Shown: piece after piece, positions 8,776 through 17,552 of the stretch
Position numbering within the stretch: the stretch's first letter is position 1
Layout of the letters: every line of letters starts with the position of its first letter
DNA from: Luteibacter sp. Sphag1AF
Lineage (GTDB): Bacteria; Pseudomonadota; Gammaproteobacteria; Xanthomonadales; Rhodanobacteraceae
Direction: 5' to 3'
DNA length: 64,000 bases
Assembly: GCF_014192715.1 (NCBI RefSeq)
Contig: NZ_JACHYH010000002.1
Span: forward strand, 310,001 to 374,000
The notes under the pieces: model-generated
The model's database searches: none
What the model saw: the letters and a program-made list of their open reading frames with translations, nothing else
What the model was told of the DNA's origin: nothing
Program-made: the position numbers and the translations under genes

Positions 8776-9666
8776 ATGAAGACAATGACACTCATCAACA
8801 TCTCGCCTGTCGCCCGCCGCTTCGTCGGCGCCGTCGCTTCCCTGCTGCTGTTCTGCGCCGTGGTGCCCAATGCCCACGCCCAGTGGGAGGTCACCGATTC
8901 TCAGGTGACCAGCAACACCAGCGCCATCAAGGACAACACGGGCGAGATCAAGACCAACACGGCCAACATGCGCGATGCCATCGGCAATCAGGGCAGTGGC
9001 GGCAACAACACGGTCAACGCCAACCTGTATCACATTGATCAGAAGCTGACCCTGGCCGATGACAACTATCTGAATACGCAGCCCGGTACCCGGATGGCCG
9101 ATCCGACGGTCAATCTGCCTACGGCTGCCAGCAGCGCCAAGCTCGACGATGGCTCGCGCTGCAAGAGCGTTGCCCAGCCGCAACAGGCTACCTGCCAGAA
9201 AATCGTGGATATCGAGAACTCGCAATACCAGTACATGCTGACGGTGTACGAAACCAGCAAGACGCGCGACACGATGCTGCGTGACCTCCTGAAGGAGCGC
9301 GAGAAGATCAACAGCAGCGGCCCGAATCAGTTCGCGATGCTGGAAAACAACACCAACAAGCTCACCGCGCTCTACAACCTCATCGCGCTGGATCATCAGC
9401 AGATGCTCGCAGTGAACTATGCCTATGAGGCCAACCTCCGCTACCTGCGCCAGACGCAGACGCTGGCAGCCAACGCGGCCGCCACCGGCAAGACAACCGA
9501 TAGCCTGGGCAGCATCAGCATTCCAGGCATTGGTTCCATCGACATCGGCCAGGCCATCAGCGGCCTGACGACGGGCATGGCCCTTGGTGCCGCGCTTGAT
9601 GGAGTGGCGACGTCGGCTCCGTCTGGCATGCAGCGCCTCTCCATCACCGACTCGAGCAGCTGGTGA
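8776..9666 (+). CDS. virB5: VirB5, minor pilus protein
   Basis: VirB5 is a periplasmic, pilus-tip-associated protein. The predicted product has a signal peptide ending AHAQWEV, a short repeat-like stretch with Asn/Thr heptads (SNTSAIKDNTGEIKTNTAN), and a mainly helical body containing RCKSVAQPQQATCQK. GGAGA at 8766-8770 favours the ATG at 8776; an in-frame ATG at 8758 would add six residues. Sequence identity of VirB5 is always low, so the call leans on its place between virB4 and virB6 and on signal peptide and length. Confidence 0.82.
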   Translation: MKTMTLINISPVARRFVGAVASLLLFCAVVPNAHAQWEVTDSQVTSNTSAIKDNTGEIKTNTANMRDAIGNQGSGGNNTVNANLYHIDQKLTLADDNYLNTQPGTRMADPTVNLPTAASSAKLDDGSRCKSVAQPQQATCQKIVDIENSQYQYMLTVYETSKTRDTMLRDLLKEREKINSSGPNQFAMLENNTNKLTALYNLIALDHQQMLAVNYAYEANLRYLRQTQTLAANAAATGKTTDSLGSISIPGIGSIDIGQAISGLTTGMALGAALDGVATSAPSGMQRLSITDSSSW

Positions 9667-9759
9667 CATGCGTTTCGTCGTCTCTCTTCCAGTGGGAATG
9701 CACCCCGCCTGCGCCGGGGCTGACGTCTCGCCGTTTCACGTAATGAGGAACACCGTGCC

Positions 9760-10950
9760 ATGCTGGACATGACCTCGGGCCATTTTGGCCACTCTGCTAT
9801 TGCCATGGCAGGCGATCCTCTGGATGCCGCCTCACAGTTCGTCTTCTTCTACTCCATCAACAAGTTCCTCCGGAACGAAATTGACATCATGCAGTGGAAG
9901 TTGCTGACCAACGCGGCGACGATCATCGGCTTCGTAGCCGTCTCCGTGCTTACCGTCTGGATCATGTTCCAGGGTTTTCGTATCGTCACCGGCCAGTCGC
10001 GCCAGCCCATGATGGTGTTGGTCGGCGACGCGCTCAAAGCAACCCTGATCATCTTCGTCGCCACGTCGGCAGCGTACTCGTCATCGTCCATCTACTGGAC
10101 GCTGACTGACGGCGTGTCCAGCACCATCTCAAGCTATATCACGGGTGATTCCAACCCATTCACGTCCATCGACAAGAATCTGGCCGGCATGGAAGCGGCC
10201 ATGGCAACCATCGACGCCATTGATACCGGCGGCAACGATGCCGCGCAGGCGTCCAAGGACCGCGATCGCTGGTTTACCGGCATCGGCATTGCCGGGCCCA
10301 GCGTGATCGCCGGCTCCATGCTGCTGCTCAACAAGATCGCCCTTGCCCTGTTTGTGGGCTTCGGCCCCATTTTCATCATGTGTCTGCTCTTTGAGCAGAC
10401 CAAGAGCCTGTTCAGCAAGTGGCTGCTCTACGGTATAGGAACCGTGTTTTCGCTCGCGGTACTCACAACCATGGTCAGCATCGCCATGAAGATGATGGCT
10501 GCCATCACCGCCGCCTTTGCCGTGAAATATCTGCTAACGCTGCCCAATGTAGGGGGTATCGGGTCCACCGATGGCATCAACAGCATGGCGATGCAGCAGG
10601 GTGGCCTCGGTCTTATCCTGTCAACCCTGATCGTCATGGCTCCCCCAATGGCAGCCGCCTTCTTCCAGGGCACCCTCGGCCAGTTCGCCTCGTACTCGTC
10701 GTTCGGCAACATTGGCGCCCATGGCGCCGGTGCACGCGACGCACAATCGCTTGCCCGAGGCATTCCTCCGTCGGGCGGTGGGGGTGTCGGTGGCGGCGGA
10801 GGTGGTGGCGGAAACAAGGAGGACGGTTCCAGAAGCACAACGACGCCCAACCACAACTTGTCCGGGCTCAACAACATGAACGCTTCGTCTCTGGCACTTA
10901 ATGACACGACGAAAACAAATGTATCGCGCCCCGGTGAATCCACGGCATGA
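9760..10950 (+). CDS. virB6: VirB6, polytopic inner-membrane channel protein
   Basis: VirB6 is a multi-pass protein of the inner-membrane complex. The 396-residue protein has several strong hydrophobic segments (for example FVAVSVLTVWIMFQGF, LALFVGFGPIFIMCLLFEQ and LILSTLIVMAPPMAAAF) and a TrbL/VirB6-like core. The C-terminus is a Gly-run linker (about residues 343-355) and a Ser/Asn/Thr-rich cytoplasmic or periplasmic tail. A TGAGGA element lies about 10 bases before the ATG. The stop overlaps the first DUF4189 gene (ATGA). A copy of the last 45 bases is found upstream of the second DUF4189 gene. Confidence 0.93.
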   Translation: MLDMTSGHFGHSAIAMAGDPLDAASQFVFFYSINKFLRNEIDIMQWKLLTNAATIIGFVAVSVLTVWIMFQGFRIVTGQSRQPMMVLVGDALKATLIIFVATSAAYSSSSIYWTLTDGVSSTISSYITGDSNPFTSIDKNLAGMEAAMATIDAIDTGGNDAAQASKDRDRWFTGIGIAGPSVIAGSMLLLNKIALALFVGFGPIFIMCLLFEQTKSLFSKWLLYGIGTVFSLAVLTTMVSIAMKMMAAITAAFAVKYLLTLPNVGGIGSTDGINSMAMQQGGLGLILSTLIVMAPPMAAAFFQGTLGQFASYSSFGNIGAHGAGARDAQSLARGIPPSGGGGVGGGGGGGGNKEDGSRSTTTPNHNLSGLNNMNASSLALNDTTKTNVSRPGESTA

Positions 10951-11429
10951 AGCCCGTCCATATCCTGATCGCATTGGCAGCAATGTACACACCGGTCGCG
11001 TGGTCTCAATGTGCTCCTGGCATTCCTTCCGCCGGAAATCCGGGCTGCATTCCGCCCGGCCAGAGCAACTCTCCTTACTCACAGGCGGCTCCAGCTCAAC
11101 CGGAGCCTGTGTGGGCGAGCCGTTGGGGCGCCATTGCCGTTGATCTGAACACAGCAAGAAGCGGCACGGCAGCTGATGAGGAAAGCCAATCGAACGCCGA
11201 AAATACCGCGCGGCGCGTTTGCGAGAGCAACGGCGGCAGCAATTGCGAAATCATTCTTTCTTACTTCAACCAATGCGCTGCCGTGGCACAGAATCCTGAG
11301 GGTGGGCCTTTTGGAAAGGCGCATGCAGTAACGCTTGAAAAGGCGGAGTCGATGGCGCTTGCGGCGTGTCCTGGCAGCGGCTGCAAAGTCATCTACAGCA
11401 AGTGCAGTCTTCCCGTAAAAGTGCGCTAG
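10947..11429 (+). CDS. DUF4189-type exported protein, copy 1
   Basis: The protein has 160 residues, a signal peptide (MKPVHILIALAAMYTPVAWSQ), a proline-rich linker, and a DUF4189-like domain from about residue 60 (WGAIAVDLNTARSG, then CESNGGSNCEIILSYFNQCAA and CKVIYSKC at the end). Paired cysteines suggest disulfides and a periplasmic or secreted location. It overlaps the virB6 stop, so it belongs to the virB transcript. The function of the family is not established. An immunity or accessory role for the T4SS is an inference from position. Copies 2 and 3 follow in tandem. Confidence 0.8.
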   Translation: MKPVHILIALAAMYTPVAWSQCAPGIPSAGNPGCIPPGQSNSPYSQAAPAQPEPVWASRWGAIAVDLNTARSGTAADEESQSNAENTARRVCESNGGSNCEIILSYFNQCAAVAQNPEGGPFGKAHAVTLEKAESMALAACPGSGCKVIYSKCSLPVKVR

Positions 11430-12120
11430 GCGCACCCTTGTACACGACGAAGACAAAATGTATCGCACCCCGGAGAATCCACTGCATGAAGCCCTTCCAT
11501 ATCCTGATCGCATTGGTAGCAATGTACGCACCGGTCGCATGGTCGCAATGCGCGCCGGGGATTCCTTCCGCAGGTAATCCTGGCTGCATCCCGCCCGATC
11601 AAAGTAATTCACCGTATTACCAGGGCACGGCTCCTTCGGCACCCCAGCCTGTCTGGGCAGATCGTTGGGGGGCGGTGGCGGTGGACCTGGGGACGGGGCA
11701 GAGCGGCGCAACATCCGACCAGGGCAGTGAATCGCAGGCGAGGAGCGAGGCGCTCAGCGCGTGTGAGCGCAACGGGGGCACGAAATGCGAAATCGTGCTC
11801 TGGTACTTCAACCAGTGCGCTGCCATTGCCGAAAAGCCTGAAGGAGGCAGTTTTGGCAAAGCTCATGCTGACACTGTGGAGCGAGCTGAACAGCTTGCCC
11901 TGCAGGCATGTGGTGGCGGCTCCTGCAAGGTCATCTACACCAAGTGCAGCTTGCCGGTAAGAGTCCAGTAGCTGACGAATGAACCGATGTGACGACGGCC
12001 GAAGGAATAACATCAGCAGTCGCCAAAAATGCCAGCGGTAGATTGGTAGAGAAGCAGCATTGGCTACTGTTGAGCGTGTATCAGAAGTGCAGGACTACTC
12101 CGGCCAGCAGGCACTGTTGA
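11419..12120 (+). repeat. Tandem duplication, unit A (about 700 bp)
   Basis: This unit and the next (12124-12822) align almost base for base with an offset of 705, then 702 after a one-codon loss late in the gene. Each unit contains a 45-base copy of the virB6 end, a complete DUF4189 gene, and a fragment of a further DUF4189-like gene. Boundaries are read by eye and may be off by several bases. Confidence 0.88.
11486..11971 (+). CDS. DUF4189-type exported protein, copy 2
   Basis: The 161-residue product is a diverged paralogue of copy 1 and nearly identical to copy 3. It has the signal peptide MKPFHILIALVAMYAPVAWSQ, the CAPGIPSAGNPGC motif, WGAVAVDLGTGQSG, CERNGGTKCEIVLWYFNQC and the C-terminal CKVIYTKC. 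GGAG at 11472-11475 precedes the ATG by about 10 bases. The segment just upstream is a copied piece of the virB6 3' end, so the present leader was made by the duplication. Confidence 0.8.
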   Translation: MKPFHILIALVAMYAPVAWSQCAPGIPSAGNPGCIPPDQSNSPYYQGTAPSAPQPVWADRWGAVAVDLGTGQSGATSDQGSESQARSEALSACERNGGTKCEIVLWYFNQCAAIAEKPEGGSFGKAHADTVERAEQLALQACGGGSCKVIYTKCSLPVRVQ

Positions 12121-12123
12121 TAA

Positions 12124-12822
12124 GAGTGCGCCAGGCGCACGCTTGTACACGACGAAGACAAAATGCATCGCACCCCGGAGAATCCACTGCGTGAAGCCCT
12201 TCCATATCCTGATCGCATTGGTAGCAATGTACGCACCGGTCGCATGGTCGCAATGCGCGCCGGGGATTCCTTCCGCAGGTAATCCTGGCTGCATCCCGCC
12301 CGATCAAGGTAATTCACCGTATTACCAGGATGCGGCACCTTCAGCGCCTCAGCCCGTCTGGGCAGATCGTTGGGGGGCGGTGGCGGTGGACCTGGGGACG
12401 GGGCAGAGCGGCGCAACATCCGACCAGGGCAGTGAATCGCAGGCGAAGAACGAGGCGCTCAGCACGTGTGAGCGCAACGGCGGCACGAAATGCGAAATCG
12501 TGCTCTGGTACTTCAACCAGTGCGCTGCCATTGCCGAAAAGCCTGAAGGAGGAGGCTTCAGCAACGCTCATGCTGATACTGTGGAGCGAGCTGAACAGCT
12601 TGCCCTGCAGGCATGTGGCGGCTCCTGCAAGGTCATCTACACCAAGTGCAGCTTGCCGGTAAGAGTCCGGTAGCCGACAAATGAACCGATGTCACGACGG
12701 CCGAAGGAATAACATCAGCAGTCGCCAAAAAGACCCGTGGTGGATGGGTGGAGAAGCAGCAGCGGCTACTGTTGAGCATGTATCAGAAGTGCAGGACTAC
12801 TCCGACCAGCAGGCACTGTTGA
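12124..12822 (+). repeat. Tandem duplication, unit B (about 700 bp)
   Basis: Second copy of the unit starting near 11419. It differs by scattered substitutions and by loss of one glycine codon near the end of the gene. It runs into the fourth DUF4189-like remnant, where the sequence stays open to a stop at 12885. Confidence 0.88.
12191..12673 (+). CDS. DUF4189-type exported protein, copy 3 (GTG start)
   Basis: This 160-residue protein is almost the same as copy 2 but starts with GTG where copy 2 has ATG, because of a single base change in an otherwise identical leader (CGGAGAATCCACTGC). It keeps the signal peptide, the paired cysteines and the C-terminal CKVIYTKC motif. Expression may be lower than copy 2 because of the start codon. 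Function unknown. Confidence 0.78.
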   Translation: MKPFHILIALVAMYAPVAWSQCAPGIPSAGNPGCIPPDQGNSPYYQDAAPSAPQPVWADRWGAVAVDLGTGQSGATSDQGSESQAKNEALSTCERNGGTKCEIVLWYFNQCAAIAEKPEGGGFSNAHADTVERAEQLALQACGGSCKVIYTKCSLPVRVR

Positions 12823-12887
12823 AATGTGGCGACAACTCGCAGTGCAAGACGATCTATCACGATTGCAGCTATGCCCGGCAGCCGTAG
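12681..12887 (+). pseudogene. Remnant of a fourth DUF4189-like gene
   Basis: The reading frame ends in CKTIYHDCSYARQP, matching the CKVIYTKCSLPVRV end of the intact copies, but has no signal peptide and lacks most of the domain. The same fragment, with stops, lies after copy 2 (about 11975-12120) as part of the repeated unit. It is most likely the decayed 3' end of an older paralogue that was caught in the duplication. Confidence 0.6.
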
Positions 12888-13005
12888 TAACCCGAACTGA
12901 ATCCTGTCAACGCGGCCTCATTCATCCGTGACGTCTTCTGCTAGAAAGGACGACTCAGTACGCACCCCAAACTGGCGTTTTGCTTGCCTCAGGAATTCCG
13001 TCCCC

Positions 13006-14007
13006 ATGAGCCGATCCCCCATCTTCAGTCTTCTGGCATTGTGCGCCGTCGCTTCGTCGCCTGCGTTCGCCGCGGCAGACTCCCCGAGCCTGAGGCCCGC
13101 CTACACGCAGTGCGTCGAGGCCGCGCACAGCGCCACTGATCGCCAGCTCTGCGTGGATGCCGAATATGCCTATCAGGACGGCCGGCTCAACGCGGTGTAT
13201 CGCAACCTGCAAACCGCGCTGGATACGGGTGAAAAAACGTCTCTGCGCGACCGTCAGCGTACCTGGCTGGCAGACAAGACGAAGTCCTGCACGAATACGG
13301 CCGCAACAGGCGGCACTTCGCAAAATGGCAACGCGAACGTGTGTACATTAAACAAGACTGCGGCCCGGGCTGACGAACTGGAAGCCATGCTGGCCAGCCA
13401 TGCCGCGTCGAATAATCCATACGCCCGCAAGGCATCAGATGCGGGGGCAACGGGCGCCGCCGCATCCTCCGTTGCCGCACAGGACAAAGGAAGCAAGATG
13501 GACGACCTGAAAGCGTTTGCGACGGGCGGTGCGAAGATCCTTGATTCCCAGACGGGCGACCTGAATGCCGACGGGCAGACAGACGCCCTGCTGGTGCTGG
13601 ACCCGCCGTCCACGGCCAATCACAAGCTGGGCGAAGGCCCCGCGCGTGACGTGGTTCTTCTCGTGCGCGACAGCTCTGGCCAGCTGAAGAAGTTCGCAAG
13701 CAACGACCGGATCGTTCCGTGCGCCACCTGTGGCGGCATTTCCGGCGATCCCTTTGGCTATACGCGCCTTGAACCGGGCCAGTTCACCATCGTCAATGGC
13801 GGCGGCGGCCGCGAACACTGGGCCGACGAATACACGTTCAAGTATTCGGCTGAGAAGAAAGACTGGCTGATCGCACGCGTCGTTCGTCGCGTGGAAGATC
13901 GCGATACCGGTAAGCAGCAACGCATCGAGCTGACGGCCAAAGAGCTGGGCGCCGTGACGTTCGGTCATTTCGATCCCTCCACCCTGCCCGAGGTCGAACT
14001 GCCCTGA
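13006..14007 (+). CDS. Candidate immunity protein (X-Tfi): LprI-like N-terminus plus Ca-binding propeller-like domain
   Basis: Predicted to protect the cell from the GH19 effector encoded next. The 333-residue protein has a signal peptide (MSRSPIFSLLALCAVASSPAFA), a DUF1311/LprI-like region at about residues 28-120 with conserved Cys (CVEAAHSATDRQLCVDAE) and RTWLADKTKSC, and a second domain with GDLNADGQTDALLVLD near 185, a calcium-loop pattern as in XAC2610, the known immunity protein of the X. citri X-T4SS effector XAC2609. The neighbour downstream is a GH19 effector like XAC2609. The longer frame upstream is open, but the signal peptide fixes the start at 13006. Confidence 0.82.
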   Translation: MSRSPIFSLLALCAVASSPAFAAADSPSLRPAYTQCVEAAHSATDRQLCVDAEYAYQDGRLNAVYRNLQTALDTGEKTSLRDRQRTWLADKTKSCTNTAATGGTSQNGNANVCTLNKTAARADELEAMLASHAASNNPYARKASDAGATGAAASSVAAQDKGSKMDDLKAFATGGAKILDSQTGDLNADGQTDALLVLDPPSTANHKLGEGPARDVVLLVRDSSGQLKKFASNDRIVPCATCGGISGDPFGYTRLEPGQFTIVNGGGGREHWADEYTFKYSAEKKDWLIARVVRRVEDRDTGKQQRIELTAKELGAVTFGHFDPSTLPEVELP

Positions 14008-14093
14008 GATGACATTGCCGGACAGGAAGGCCGGTGCAAGACAGGCGCAGCGAACGCGCCGACATGTTGTGGATGGTCAAACAGGAGTTACAC

Positions 14094-15383
14094 ATGGCGA
14101 TTGATCGAGAAACACAAGTGCTGACGGAAGCCACCGCAGCCGGGATCAGGTCACCGAAGGAACTAGCCAATTTCATGGCCCAGGTCACCCATGAGTCCAA
14201 TGGGTTGAACCGCCTTGAGGAAAGCTTTCGGTACACCAAAGGTATCTCGCAGATTCCCGTGGAATCTGCATGGCGCAAGGGCGAGGCTGCTCTTGAATCC
14301 GCACGCAAGGAAGCCATGCAAGGCAAGCCTGAGAAGCTGGCCGAACTGATGTACGGCGGTCGCAACGGCAACGATGAGCCGGGTGACGGCTACAAGTACC
14401 ACGGTCGCGGTTACATCCAGCTCACTGGCAAGGACAACTACCGCGCCGCCGGACAGGCCCTGGATCTGGATCTGGTCAACAAGCCGGAACTGGCCGCCAA
14501 GCCTGAAAACGCCTCGAAGATTGCCGTGTGGTACTGGGAAAACCGTGTTCCGGATGCCGCGCGTGAAGACGTCAAAGGCGCCACCAAAGCCATCAACGGC
14601 AAGTACAACGGCCTGGAAGATCGCCGTGAGCGCTTTGCCGATTGGGAAAAGCGGCTGACGCCGGAAGTGATGGAACGGCTCGCCCATGGCCAGGTCGGTC
14701 ATCCCGTCCGCGGTCACGTGCAGGAAGCACCCGCCCATGGCGTCCTCAAGGACCACTCCCATGGCACGCCCGTGTCGAAACTCCAGGCGGAACTCAATGG
14801 CCTGGGCTACACCGATGCACACCACAAGGCACTGAAAGTGGACGGCAGTTTCGGGCCGGCCACGAAATCTGCCGTGGAAGCATTCCAGCGTGACCATCAC
14901 CTGAAGGTGGATGGCATCGCTGGTGCAAAAACGCTGGAGGCGCTTGCCGCCGCCCAGCATCACCAGAAAACGGCCAGTCAGGCGCACCCGCGCCTGGATC
15001 AGCCAAACCATCCCGATCATGCGCTTTATGAGCAGGCCCGCAAGGCGGTGCATCAACTCGATGCACAGCACCACCGCACCCCGGATCAGCGAAGCGACAA
15101 CCTCGCCGCCGCGCTGACCGTGGCGGCCAAACGGGACGGCCTGAGCCGGATCGACCACGTGTCGTTGAGTAACGATGCCTCCCGCGCCTATGCGGTACAG
15201 GGCGACATGAACTCACCACTGAAACGCGTGGCCGACGTGCCCACCCAGCAGGCCGTGAATACGCCCGTTGAGAAAAGCACACAGCAACTGGCCCAGCACG
15301 CGCCCGCCCAGCAGCCCGCCCAGGAACTGGGGCAGCAACAGGCGCAGGCGCACCCGTCTGGTCCGACGCCGGGTCATCCATGA
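14094..15383 (+). CDS. X-T4SS effector (X-Tfe): GH19 lysozyme/chitinase-like, peptidoglycan-binding, XVIPCD
   Basis: Predicted to be injected into rival bacteria and to cut peptidoglycan glycan strands. The 429-residue protein has a GH19 domain at about 1-200 (candidate catalytic Glu in THESNG near residue 34 and in RLEESFRY; GRGYIQLTGKDNY), a peptidoglycan-binding domain at 225-285 (VDGSFGPATKSAVEAFQ), and an XVIPCD at about 299-400 (DQPNHPDH, GLSRIDHVSLS, AYAVQGDMNSPLKR) with a Gln/Ala-rich tail. There is no signal peptide. AGGAG at 14083-14087 sets the ATG. The XVIPCD is the part that binds VirD4 in Xanthomonas. Confidence 0.93.
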   Translation: MAIDRETQVLTEATAAGIRSPKELANFMAQVTHESNGLNRLEESFRYTKGISQIPVESAWRKGEAALESARKEAMQGKPEKLAELMYGGRNGNDEPGDGYKYHGRGYIQLTGKDNYRAAGQALDLDLVNKPELAAKPENASKIAVWYWENRVPDAAREDVKGATKAINGKYNGLEDRRERFADWEKRLTPEVMERLAHGQVGHPVRGHVQEAPAHGVLKDHSHGTPVSKLQAELNGLGYTDAHHKALKVDGSFGPATKSAVEAFQRDHHLKVDGIAGAKTLEALAAAQHHQKTASQAHPRLDQPNHPDHALYEQARKAVHQLDAQHHRTPDQRSDNLAAALTVAAKRDGLSRIDHVSLSNDASRAYAVQGDMNSPLKRVADVPTQQAVNTPVEKSTQQLAQHAPAQQPAQELGQQQAQAHPSGPTPGHP

Positions 15384-15430
15384 ATCGCATGAGTGCGGCA
15401 GCTACGCGTAGCGCCGCGAAGGGAGTTGTC

Positions 15431-16012
15431 ATGAAATCAGTTATGCAAACCGGCTTGCTCGCGTTGTGCCTTCTGGCCAGCGGCGCGCATGCCGCCGCTG
15501 CAAAGGAAACGGCCGAGTCAGCCCGCGCGCGTCTTGCGGGCATGGCGCCGTCCGCGAACATCCAGTGCACCACCGGCAGTCACGGATTCGTGGAATGCAC
15601 GGCCGATGGTTTCGACATCGCATTCTCCGACTGCAATGCCGATACCAGCTACGGCAGCATCATGGCCGACAAGAGCGTGACGCTCAGCGACGCCATTGAT
15701 GGCAAGGGCAAGAAAGCCATTGCCGCCCTGCCCCACGACCAGTTCGTCTGCATCGCGGCCACGGCCACGAAAAACGACATTCAACGCTACTACGTCAAGG
15801 CGCTTCCCACCGACATCGTCGACAGCTGCAAAGGCAGCGACCTGTGCAAGAGCTACAACGCACAGCCCGTGCAATGGCTTGGCCCCAGAACGGGCAAGGC
15901 ATGCCAGCACGACAGCCACGGCAATTACATCGGTGATTGCGCGTCGGGCTGGGTCGACAAGGACGACGTGGAGGCTTTCTCCATGGGTCTTAAAACCATT
16001 GGCGGGGAGTAA
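15431..16012 (+). CDS. Candidate immunity protein for the NlpC/P60-like effector
   Basis: The 193-residue protein has a signal peptide (MKSVMQTGLLALCLLASGAHA) and six or more cysteines (CTTGSHGFVEC, DSCKGSDLCKSY), so it is probably periplasmic and disulfide-bonded. The frame is open from 15380, overlapping the previous stop, but GGGAG at 15421-15425 and the signal peptide favour 15431. It ends three bases before the start of the peptidase effector, the usual spacing for X-Tfi/X-Tfe pairs. I do not recognise the family, so the role is inferred from position and export signal. Confidence 0.7.
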   Translation: MKSVMQTGLLALCLLASGAHAAAAKETAESARARLAGMAPSANIQCTTGSHGFVECTADGFDIAFSDCNADTSYGSIMADKSVTLSDAIDGKGKKAIAALPHDQFVCIAATATKNDIQRYYVKALPTDIVDSCKGSDLCKSYNAQPVQWLGPRTGKACQHDSHGNYIGDCASGWVDKDDVEAFSMGLKTIGGE

Positions 16013-16015
16013 GAC

Positions 16016-17353
16016 ATGAGCGGCGATATCTTCAACGAAGTCAACGAGCACTACTTCAAGTCGGGCAAGAAATTTGAATACGGTCGCCCGGACCACTCGT
16101 TCAACAACAACAGCCCCAACCACCGCAGCGACCGCAGCCGCACCGAGCAGGATCTGGACGGCGATGGCCGCCTCGGTGTCGATTGCTCGTCGTTCGTGTG
16201 GCGCGGCCTCAAGGACGCCGGCTACAACGTGGGCAACGAACCCTTCGCCACGTCGAAGCTGTTCAACGGTACGCATCCCACCGACTATTCGAAGAGCCAC
16301 TTCGACATCGTGTCCGCACAGGATGCCGCCAAGCCCAATGGCTCGTTGCAGCCTGGCGACATCCTGATGTTCAAGGACATCCACGGAAGCGGTCAGCACG
16401 TGGGCATCTTCAAGGGATACGACAAGGCAGGCCACGTGCAATTCGTCGGCTCGCAGGTCAGCACCGGCCCGGCGGAAGTCACTGTAGTCAACGACGGCTA
16501 CTGGAACCGCAAGCCCGGCAGCACCGCGCCGGGCGTGGAAATCGTGGGTGCGCTGCGTGCCAAGCCGGAATTCCGGGTGGCCGAACCGCTGCACGGCCGC
16601 ACGCATGGTGAGCCGGCAGTGCATCCGGTCGCACCGCCCAAGGCCGCGGCAGAACCCGTTGCCAAATCAGCTCCGGAAGCCCACCACACCACGCCCGCCC
16701 GGCATGACGTCAAGCATGATGCCGCACCGCATATGCTGCGCAAGGGCGAGCATGGCGAGAACGTGCGCGATCTGCAGCATTCGCTGGCGAAGCTCGGGTA
16801 TACCGACGCCAACGGCCACGCGATCAAGGCCGATGCGCAGTTCGGCGCCCACACCCAAGAGGCGCTGGAAAAATTCCAGAAGTCGCATGGCCTGGAAGTG
16901 GATGGTGTGGCCGGCCCCAAGACCATGGACGCCCTCCACAAACAGATGGCCACGCCACGCGTGGATCAGCCTGCGCATCCGGACCACAAGTTGTTCGAGC
17001 AGGCGCGCGACGCCGTGCATCGCCTGGATGCCGAACACAAGCGCTCGCCGGACCAGCACAGCGACAACCTGGCCGCCGCCCTCACGGTGGCAGCTCGCCG
17101 CGAAGGCATGCACCGGGTGGACCACGCCGTGCTGAACGACGATGCCACGCGTGCGTTCGCCGTGCAGGGCCATCTCGACTCGCCACTGAAGCGCATTGCC
17201 GAAGTGGAGACGCAGAAGGCCGTTGCCACGCCGATTGAAAAAAGTACCGAGGCCTTGCAACAGGTCGCGGCGCAGCCCACACAGGGCAAGGTTGCGCCGC
17301 ATGAACAGCCGATGCCCACCCCGCAGCAGACAGGCCACACACCGGGCCTGTAA
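16016..17353 (+). CDS. X-T4SS effector: NlpC/P60 or CHAP-like peptidase, peptidoglycan-binding, XVIPCD
   Basis: Predicted to cut peptidoglycan stem peptides in target cells. The 445-residue protein has a cysteine peptidase/amidase-like domain: Cys near residue 57 in LGVDCSSFVWRGL, LQPGDILMF, and His near 128 in GQHVGIFKGY. Residues about 240-310 form a peptidoglycan-binding domain (LAKLGYTDANG, QFGAHTQEALEKFQ). An XVIPCD runs from about 315 to 425 (DQPAHPDHKLFEQARDAVH, HRVDHAVLNDDATRAFAVQG). A Gln/Pro-rich tail ends the protein. No signal peptide, as expected for a T4SS substrate. Confidence 0.91.
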   Translation: MSGDIFNEVNEHYFKSGKKFEYGRPDHSFNNNSPNHRSDRSRTEQDLDGDGRLGVDCSSFVWRGLKDAGYNVGNEPFATSKLFNGTHPTDYSKSHFDIVSAQDAAKPNGSLQPGDILMFKDIHGSGQHVGIFKGYDKAGHVQFVGSQVSTGPAEVTVVNDGYWNRKPGSTAPGVEIVGALRAKPEFRVAEPLHGRTHGEPAVHPVAPPKAAAEPVAKSAPEAHHTTPARHDVKHDAAPHMLRKGEHGENVRDLQHSLAKLGYTDANGHAIKADAQFGAHTQEALEKFQKSHGLEVDGVAGPKTMDALHKQMATPRVDQPAHPDHKLFEQARDAVHRLDAEHKRSPDQHSDNLAAALTVAARREGMHRVDHAVLNDDATRAFAVQGHLDSPLKRIAEVETQKAVATPIEKSTEALQQVAAQPTQGKVAPHEQPMPTPQQTGHTPGL

Positions 17354-17360
17354 GCCGTGT

Positions 17361-17389
17361 GGCGGCCGGTGAGTTCGTCACCGGCCGCC
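17361..17389 (+). terminator. Perfect 12-bp hairpin after the peptidase effector
   Basis: GGCGGCCGGTGA pairs with TCACCGGCCGCC around a GTTCG loop, beginning eight bases after the effector stop. There is no T-run after it, so it may stabilise the 3' end of the message or be a poor terminator rather than an efficient intrinsic one. Confidence 0.5.
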
Positions 17390-17552
17390 ATGTGACGTGT
17401 CCATCGACCACGCCTCGAAGGCTGTTCATGACCAGCAAGGGACTGACAATGCCGTTCACCGCTTTCCGGGTGCCCTCCGGGGCAACCCCGGCGCTTTGCG
17501 GCGCGTCGAGCGACGCGCCTCATCTGCTCAATCCATTTCGAGGATGGCCAAC

